From positions 1 through 38,711 of the forward strand of contig DBCM01000093.1 in NCBI GenBank assembly GCA_002293045.1: a stretch of DNA of 38,711 nt, in the 5' to 3' direction. The translations under genes were made by a program, and so were the position numbers. The DNA is from Flavobacteriales bacterium UBA958. Its GTDB lineage: Bacteria > Bacteroidota > Bacteroidia > Flavobacteriales_D > Crocinitomicaceae. This document shows, in pieces, positions 33,949 to 38,711 of the stretch (position 1 is its first letter; every line of letters starts with the position of its first letter). The notes under the pieces are model-generated. The model was not told the origin of the DNA. It saw nothing but the letters and a program-made list of their open reading frames with translations, and ran no database searches.

Positions 33949-35415
33949 ATGAAGTCCATTTTTATAACGCTCCTTGCACTCATCCTATTAAACCATGGAT
34001 TTGCACAAAGCAAAATCAACTACATCGAATACGATTTATCCAACGGAATTCACGTAATCCTACACGAAGAACACAGCACCCCTATTGTTGCGGTTTCTGT
34101 ACTCTATCATGTTGGGTCGAAAAACGAGAACACCGAACGTACCGGTTTCGCGCACTTTTTTGAACACCTATTGTTCGAAGGATCTCAAAACATTGGCCGA
34201 GGTGAATACTCCAAGTTAGTTGAAAAAAATGGAGGTACCTTGAATGCCAATACTTCGCAAGACCGAACCTATTACTACGAAATCTTACCTTCCAACCAAT
34301 TGGAATTAGGCCTTTGGTTAGAAAGTGAGCGCATGTTACATGCCAAGGTGGAAAACGTTGGGATCGAAACACAACGAAGTGTCGTGAAAGAAGAAAAACG
34401 TCAACGGGTAGACAACCAGCCGTATGCGAGTTTTATTTCTGAAATGTTCAAACGTGCCTTCCCAAGTCACCCCTATCGCTGGGTTCCCATCGGTTCGATG
34501 GAGCACTTAGATGCAGCTGTTGAAGCAGATTATGTACAGTTTTACCAAGATTTTTATGTGCCAAACAACGCTACGATTTCTATTGCAGGAGACATCCCAA
34601 TGGAAAAAACAAAATTATGGATTGAACAGTATTTTGGATCGATCCCTAGCGGTCAAGCCATTAACTTATACCGAGATGTACTTAGCCTGAGTTCCGACAA
34701 ATTTGTTGCGAAATATGGCGTTGACAAAAGTAAGTTTGATGCAAAGGACATCAATAAAACCAAAGATAAAGCTGCGATTGCTGTTTTAAACAACCTTAAA
34801 GCTACGCCAATCGTGGTTCGAAGAACCCAAAAAGATAAGGAACCGATACGCGGAATCATAAGCGATACGATTTACGATAACATTCAATTGCCGGCTATTT
34901 TTATGGGATACAAAATTCCAGACCAAAAGAATGCAGACAGCTATGCCTTAGAATTCATGAATGAAATCTTATCGGGATCTAACAGTTCACGCATTAATAA
35001 AAACCTCATCGAAAAGAAACAAATTGCAACCTATGCCAGTTCATTTAATTATGGACTAGAGGATGGTGGAATGAATATCTTCTTAGCCTTAGCAAAAGAA
35101 GGAGTTTCGTTAACGGATATTCAAGCTGCCTTTGACATAGAAATACGTGCCATGAAAGATCAGTTGATATCTGATGAAGAATATCAATCGGTACTCAATA
35201 AATTCGAAAAACAAGTAGTTGAATCTACCTCATCGGTAGCCGGAATCGCAGAAAGCCTTGCTGATAACTACGTATACTACGGAACGGCAGCACGTACAAA
35301 TCAAATGCTTGACATGTATCGCAAGGTTACAAAAGAAGACATTCAGCGCGTGGCGAACACCTATCTAACAGATAATGCACGCGTCATTTTATATTACTTA
35401 CCCACAGAAAAATAA
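33949..35415 (+). CDS. M16-family zinc peptidase, catalytic subunit
   Basis: This 488-residue protein has a signal peptide (1-19, ending G-F-A). The inverted zinc motif H69-F-F-E72-H73 and a later Glu in V-V-K-E-E-K (about 148-149) mark the active M16 (pitrilysin/processing peptidase-like) half. The second half (about 250-488) is the structural M16 domain. The Arg of the Arg/Tyr pair that M16 enzymes keep in the second domain is replaced (L-I-E-K-K-Q-I-A-T-Y), so activity probably needs the partner encoded 2 bases downstream. It is periplasmic and may degrade peptides or proteins. The best promoter candidate upstream has one mismatch to TAnnTTTG. Confidence 0.93.
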   Translation: MKSIFITLLALILLNHGFAQSKINYIEYDLSNGIHVILHEEHSTPIVAVSVLYHVGSKNENTERTGFAHFFEHLLFEGSQNIGRGEYSKLVEKNGGTLNANTSQDRTYYYEILPSNQLELGLWLESERMLHAKVENVGIETQRSVVKEEKRQRVDNQPYASFISEMFKRAFPSHPYRWVPIGSMEHLDAAVEADYVQFYQDFYVPNNATISIAGDIPMEKTKLWIEQYFGSIPSGQAINLYRDVLSLSSDKFVAKYGVDKSKFDAKDINKTKDKAAIAVLNNLKATPIVVRRTQKDKEPIRGIISDTIYDNIQLPAIFMGYKIPDQKNADSYALEFMNEILSGSNSSRINKNLIEKKQIATYASSFNYGLEDGGMNIFLALAKEGVSLTDIQAAFDIEIRAMKDQLISDEEYQSVLNKFEKQVVESTSSVAGIAESLADNYVYYGTAARTNQMLDMYRKVTKEDIQRVANTYLTDNARVILYYLPTEK

Positions 35416-35417
35416 TC

Positions 35418-37508
35418 ATGAAATATACCTTATCACTCCTCGTAGCCTTATCTCTTAGCAGCATAAATGCTCAACTTGACCGTTCCATCATGCCGAAACC
35501 GGCTACCCCAACGCCAATCCAGCTAAAAGAATCAACGGTTTGGACCACAAAAAATGGGATGGTTGTCATTCTTTCAGAAGACCACAAATTACCAAAGGTT
35601 TCGTTTGACCTGACACTGGGATACACTCCTGGATTGGAAGGATCCAAAGCGGGTTTGAATGAATTAACGGGTTCGTTAATTATGTCCGGAACTCAAAATA
35701 GATCAAAAGATCAACTGGATAAAGAAATCGATTTTATTGGGGCCACCTTAAATGCCAGCGCGACCAACATCTACTTGTCCACGCTCACAAAGCACTTGGA
35801 TAAAGGAATGGGATTAATGGCAGACATCACCTTGAATGCCTCCTTTCCTGAATCCGAATACACGCGCGTTGTGGATCAATTTAAATCCGGATTGGTTTCG
35901 TTGAAATCCGAAGGACAAGGCATGGCCAATAACGCAACGGTAAAAGTTAACTTCCCGAAACACCCCTATGGTGAGGTCATGACCTTTAAAACGCTTGAAG
36001 CAATTAGCCTCGATGACATTAAAGGATATTACAAGCAACATTTTACGCCGAAGGGTGCTTATTTGGTGATCGTTGGAGACATCACTCGAGCAGAAGCTGA
36101 AGCATACATCGAAACATACTTTGGTTCCTGGAACGGAAACACTCCGATGCAACCTCAATTTAATGATCCAATTAAAATGGATGGAAACCAAGTATATTTT
36201 GTAAACAAACCGGGTGCTGTTCAATCGGTTATTCAAGTGACGTTTCCAATCCCGATGCGCATGGGTAATGCAGATAATTTAAAAATGACCGTACTTAATG
36301 ATGTATTTGGTGGCGGTGGATTTGGAACACGACTCATGCAAAATTTGCGTGAAGATAAAGCCTTTACCTACGGATGCTATTCAGGCTTGAATGTTCAAAA
36401 TAACGGCGGTTGGATATCGGTTAGCGGTAACTTCCGAAATGATGTAACAGACTCTGCCATCACTGAAATCGTTAATGAATTGAATCGCTTATTGGCAGAC
36501 GACATCAAAGCGGATGAACTTGAACTGACCAAAGCTACCAAAAACGGAAGCTTTGCACGTTCCTTGGAGCGCCCACAAACGATTGCTCGTTTTGCCTACA
36601 ATATTCAACGCTATGGCCTTCCTGCGGATTATTACAAAACGTATTTGCAACAATTAGACGCAATTACTCCGGCGGATCTTAAAGCGGTAGCTTCCAAATA
36701 CATCAAAGCCAACAACTACAACATCATTGTGGTAGGTAATGAAGCGGTACTGGAAAAAATTAAGCGTTTTGATTCTGATGGTCAGGTTACCAAACTTGAT
36801 GAATTTGGTGATGTAAAATCGGATAAAATCCCATCTGACCTAACAATCAATGACTTACTTACTAAGGTAAGCTTAAGTTTAACACAAGCTTCTTCCATAA
36901 AAGCAGCTACGAAAACGGTAAGTAAAATCAAAACCATGGTGCAAAAATCTACCTTGAAATCGGATAAAATTCCGGTACCGTTAAGCAGTACATCTTATTT
37001 TACAAGCAAAGGAATTCAGGCGGATAAGATGGAGTTCAACGGTATGATTGCACAGAAGCAATATTCTGATGGAAAAACTGGATATACCTTTAATATGCAA
37101 ACGGGTAAAAATGAAATGTCTTCCGAAGAACTTGCGATTGCGTCCATGGAGCAAGGAATCGTTCCTGAAATGAATTGGATGAATTCCACCTCAGCCTTTA
37201 AACCGGAAGTTGTGGGGATAGAATCTGAGAATGGCAAACCATTCTACGTAGTTAAAATCGCATTTGGAGCTAGCGGTGAGGTGTATCATTACTACGATAA
37301 ATCAACGTATCTTAAAGCGAAAACAGTTAAGGTAAGTAACCAAAACGGAGAATCGAACACCACGGTAATCGAATATGCAGATTATAAATCAATAAACGGG
37401 GTACTTATGCCACAAAAAACGATATTGAATGCTGGACCCATTACCTTCAATATTACGGTTGAAACGACAGAAATTAATGGCGCTGTTGATTTGAAAGATT
37501 TCGAATAA
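35418..37508 (+). CDS. M16-family partner subunit lacking the zinc motif, with an extra C-terminal domain
   Basis: This 696-residue protein has a signal peptide (1-18). Residues about 40-470 are two M16 domains. At the place of HxxEH it reads G-L-N-E-L-T-G-S-L-I (79-88), so His, Glu and His are replaced by Glu, Gly and Ser. The Arg/Tyr pair is kept in L-R-E-D-K-A-F-T-Y-G. It therefore looks like the non-catalytic subunit of a heterodimer with the protein encoded just upstream (2-base gap). Residues about 535-696 form an additional beta-rich domain that resembles the LolA/LppX-type lipoprotein fold of Bacteroidota. This last assignment is tentative. Confidence 0.88.
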   Translation: MKYTLSLLVALSLSSINAQLDRSIMPKPATPTPIQLKESTVWTTKNGMVVILSEDHKLPKVSFDLTLGYTPGLEGSKAGLNELTGSLIMSGTQNRSKDQLDKEIDFIGATLNASATNIYLSTLTKHLDKGMGLMADITLNASFPESEYTRVVDQFKSGLVSLKSEGQGMANNATVKVNFPKHPYGEVMTFKTLEAISLDDIKGYYKQHFTPKGAYLVIVGDITRAEAEAYIETYFGSWNGNTPMQPQFNDPIKMDGNQVYFVNKPGAVQSVIQVTFPIPMRMGNADNLKMTVLNDVFGGGGFGTRLMQNLREDKAFTYGCYSGLNVQNNGGWISVSGNFRNDVTDSAITEIVNELNRLLADDIKADELELTKATKNGSFARSLERPQTIARFAYNIQRYGLPADYYKTYLQQLDAITPADLKAVASKYIKANNYNIIVVGNEAVLEKIKRFDSDGQVTKLDEFGDVKSDKIPSDLTINDLLTKVSLSLTQASSIKAATKTVSKIKTMVQKSTLKSDKIPVPLSSTSYFTSKGIQADKMEFNGMIAQKQYSDGKTGYTFNMQTGKNEMSSEELAIASMEQGIVPEMNWMNSTSAFKPEVVGIESENGKPFYVVKIAFGASGEVYHYYDKSTYLKAKTVKVSNQNGESNTTVIEYADYKSINGVLMPQKTILNAGPITFNITVETTEINGAVDLKDFE

Positions 37509-37515
37509 TACGGAA

Positions 37516-38361
37516 ATGAAAACAGGCTTATTCTTCGCTTCTCTACTTGGCTCATTCCTTGCCAATAGTCAACTGTTATATGAAATAAAGAGTAAAAACG
37601 GGCAACATACCTCCTATGTTTTTGGCACCATTCATTTGATGCCTAAAGACAAGTTCAACATCGACTCAACCTTAACTGCTGCCTTTAATTCGTCTAGCAT
37701 GATTGCCATGGAAGTCGATTTGAATATGGACCTTGCCCAGAAAATTGAGGTAGCAAAAGAGACCATACTTCCTGAGGGCAAAACCTTGCGCGACATCTGT
37801 ACCAAGGACCAATACCAAATGATTTATACATACGCCGTGGATTCCAATGGCATGAGCAAGAAGAAGTTTAAGCGTTATAGTCGCTTGAAGCCATTTTTCT
37901 TCTCGAGTATTATGCTTCAAGAATCTTTAGAAAACACCAAATCTTATGAGCTGGAATTTGGTGAAATGGCGAAGAAGGGAAGTAAAAAAACAATGGGACT
38001 TGAATCTATTCAAGTGCAAATGCAAACCATCAATACGGTTTCTTTGGAAGACCAGGTGCAGATGCTCATTGATGGAATGAAAGAAACGCAAAGCTATGAT
38101 GCCATGTTAGCAAACTATTTGAGCGAATCGATTGATGCGCTATACACAGAAATTGTTGCAGAATCTGAGGGGTTTCCGAATTTCGTAGAGAACTTTTTAA
38201 ACAAACGTAATAGGCAATGGATTCCTGTCATTACCGATCAAATTGAGCGCGAAAACACCTTCATTGCTGTTGGTGCTGGACATCTCTCCGGACCTAATGG
38301 AGTGCTGCAGCTTTTAAACGCTCAAGGATACATTCTTACTCCGATTCAAAGAAACCCATGA
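37516..38361 (+). CDS. TraB/GumN-family protein
   Basis: This 281-residue protein has a signal peptide (about 1-18). The TraB/GumN family signatures are present: V-F-G-T-I-H-L-M near 35-42, then M-E-V-D-L-N-M-D, and G-A-G-H-L-S-G-P-N-G near the C-terminus. Members are thought to be metal-dependent peptidases of the Tiki-like fold in the periplasm, but few have a known substrate. It begins 7 bases after the M16 partner gene and ends with an ATGA overlap with the next gene, so it belongs to a peptidase-related operon. Confidence 0.9.
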   Translation: MKTGLFFASLLGSFLANSQLLYEIKSKNGQHTSYVFGTIHLMPKDKFNIDSTLTAAFNSSSMIAMEVDLNMDLAQKIEVAKETILPEGKTLRDICTKDQYQMIYTYAVDSNGMSKKKFKRYSRLKPFFFSSIMLQESLENTKSYELEFGEMAKKGSKKTMGLESIQVQMQTINTVSLEDQVQMLIDGMKETQSYDAMLANYLSESIDALYTEIVAESEGFPNFVENFLNKRNRQWIPVITDQIERENTFIAVGAGHLSGPNGVLQLLNAQGYILTPIQRNP

Positions 38362-38711
38362 AGACCATCGTCTTTTGTTTCTTTTGTTTACTTTCTTCAA
38401 TAGTCATTGGTCAAAACGTGTTGGTATCCTCCGGAACTTACTTCGAAGGAGAGCCTTCAATTGCAATCAACCCAAGCAATCCGCAACACCTCATCGCCGC
38501 ATGGATGGGTTATCAATTTGGTGAAAAAATAGTGATCAAGTCTTCGTTTTCAATGAACGGAGGAACTACGTGGTCCGCCCCGATATCTCAAGCCCATTTG
38601 TCACCGGGATTTTCTTCTGCGGACGTTAGTTTAGGGTTCGATCATGTAGGGAATGCTTACATGTGCTACATTGATTACGACAATGTTGGATTTACCCAGG
38701 GGCAAGTCGTG
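38358..38711 (+). CDS. Secreted sialidase/BNR-repeat-like protein, 3' partial
   Basis: The first 118 codons are visible; the gene runs off the right edge. It has a signal peptide (about 1-18, ending V-I-G) and then E-P-S-I-A-I-N-P-S-N-P, H-L-I-A-A-W-M and an Asp-box-like S-M-N-G-G-T-T-W-S-A-P. This pattern is typical of six-bladed propeller proteins with BNR/Asp-box repeats, such as sialidase-like exported proteins of Bacteroidota. Glycosidase activity cannot be judged from this fragment. The start ATG overlaps the TraB/GumN stop. A sorting domain, if any, is outside the window. Confidence 0.82.
   Translation, partial: MKTIVFCFFCLLSSIVIGQNVLVSSGTYFEGEPSIAINPSNPQHLIAAWMGYQFGEKIVIKSSFSMNGGTTWSAPISQAHLSPGFSSADVSLGFDHVGNAYMCYIDYDNVGFTQGQVV

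Noticed and set aside
35814..36236. 140-residue antisense reading frame opposite the M16 partner gene
   Set aside because: Shadow of a supported gene; Cys/His content looks zinc-finger-like only by chance.
35418..37508. Second M16 gene as a damaged or frameshifted peptidase
   Set aside because: The frame is intact, all three zinc residues are replaced together and the Arg/Tyr pair is kept, which fits a non-catalytic partner rather than decay.

Overview
The window looks like chromosomal DNA of a Bacteroidota bacterium, most likely of the order Flavobacteriales. Three things support this. There are secreted proteins with both kinds of type IX secretion (T9SS) C-terminal signal: a type B/gliding-motility-associated domain at 1-2409 and a type A domain at 22355-24037. 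There is a single-chain E1 alpha/beta 2-oxoacid dehydrogenase. Promoter-like sites follow the Bacteroidota pattern TAnnTTTG, and one has a TTG exactly 19 bases upstream (rpsO). A finer placement (Crocinitomicaceae/Cryomorphaceae-like) is only a guess. I see no phage, insertion sequence, CRISPR array, tRNA or rRNA, and no gap over 300 bases without a gene. Most of the window is dense core genome.

Layout. 1-2409: 3' part of a large cell-surface adhesin-like protein. 2406-4651 (minus): NlpC/P60 hydrolase, YhhQ-type queuosine-precursor transporter and a lipoprotein MsrB-MsrA fusion. 4696-5046: small MerR-type regulator. 5033-7169 (minus): DUF1295 membrane protein, PaaI-type thioesterase and MscS channel. 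7232-7804: AlkB dioxygenase. 7773-13502 (minus): a tight six-gene run grpE, dnaJ, CPBP protease, NatA-like ATPase, NatB-like permease, Ppx/GppA phosphatase. 13614-14315 (minus): cutC. 14397-17368: fused E1 and a thioredoxin-like protein. 17379-22217 (minus): M1-family metallopeptidase with a barrel-like C-terminus, then SppA. 22355-24037 (minus): secreted protein with MopE-like repeats. 24121-26670 (minus): rpsO and pnp. 26771-28946 (minus): DUF2752, DUF4389 and radical SAM/SPASM proteins. 29029-31890: phosphoribosyltransferase, MurQ, arginase-family ureohydrolase and a membrane protein, overlapping end to end. 31887-33837 (minus): a secreted protein made of about ten ~35-residue repeats, and a second NlpC/P60 hydrolase. 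33949-38711: two complementary M16 peptidases, a TraB/GumN protein and the start of a sialidase-like secreted protein.

Working themes are protein quality control (GrpE/DnaJ, SppA, CPBP, M1 and M16 peptidases, MsrBA), envelope and peptidoglycan turnover (two NlpC/P60 enzymes, MurQ, MscS), damage repair (AlkB, MsrBA), RNA metabolism (rpsO-pnp) and central metabolism (2-oxoacid dehydrogenase E1). Genome economy is striking: all five convergent gene junctions overlap or nearly touch, with no visible terminator.

I found no clear-cut new defence or mobile system. The least explained items are the ~35-residue repeat protein paired with an NlpC/P60 hydrolase, the PRTase-MurQ-ureohydrolase-membrane-protein operon, and the M1 peptidase fused to a barrel-like domain. 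All functions are assigned from sequence motifs read by eye; no database search was run.
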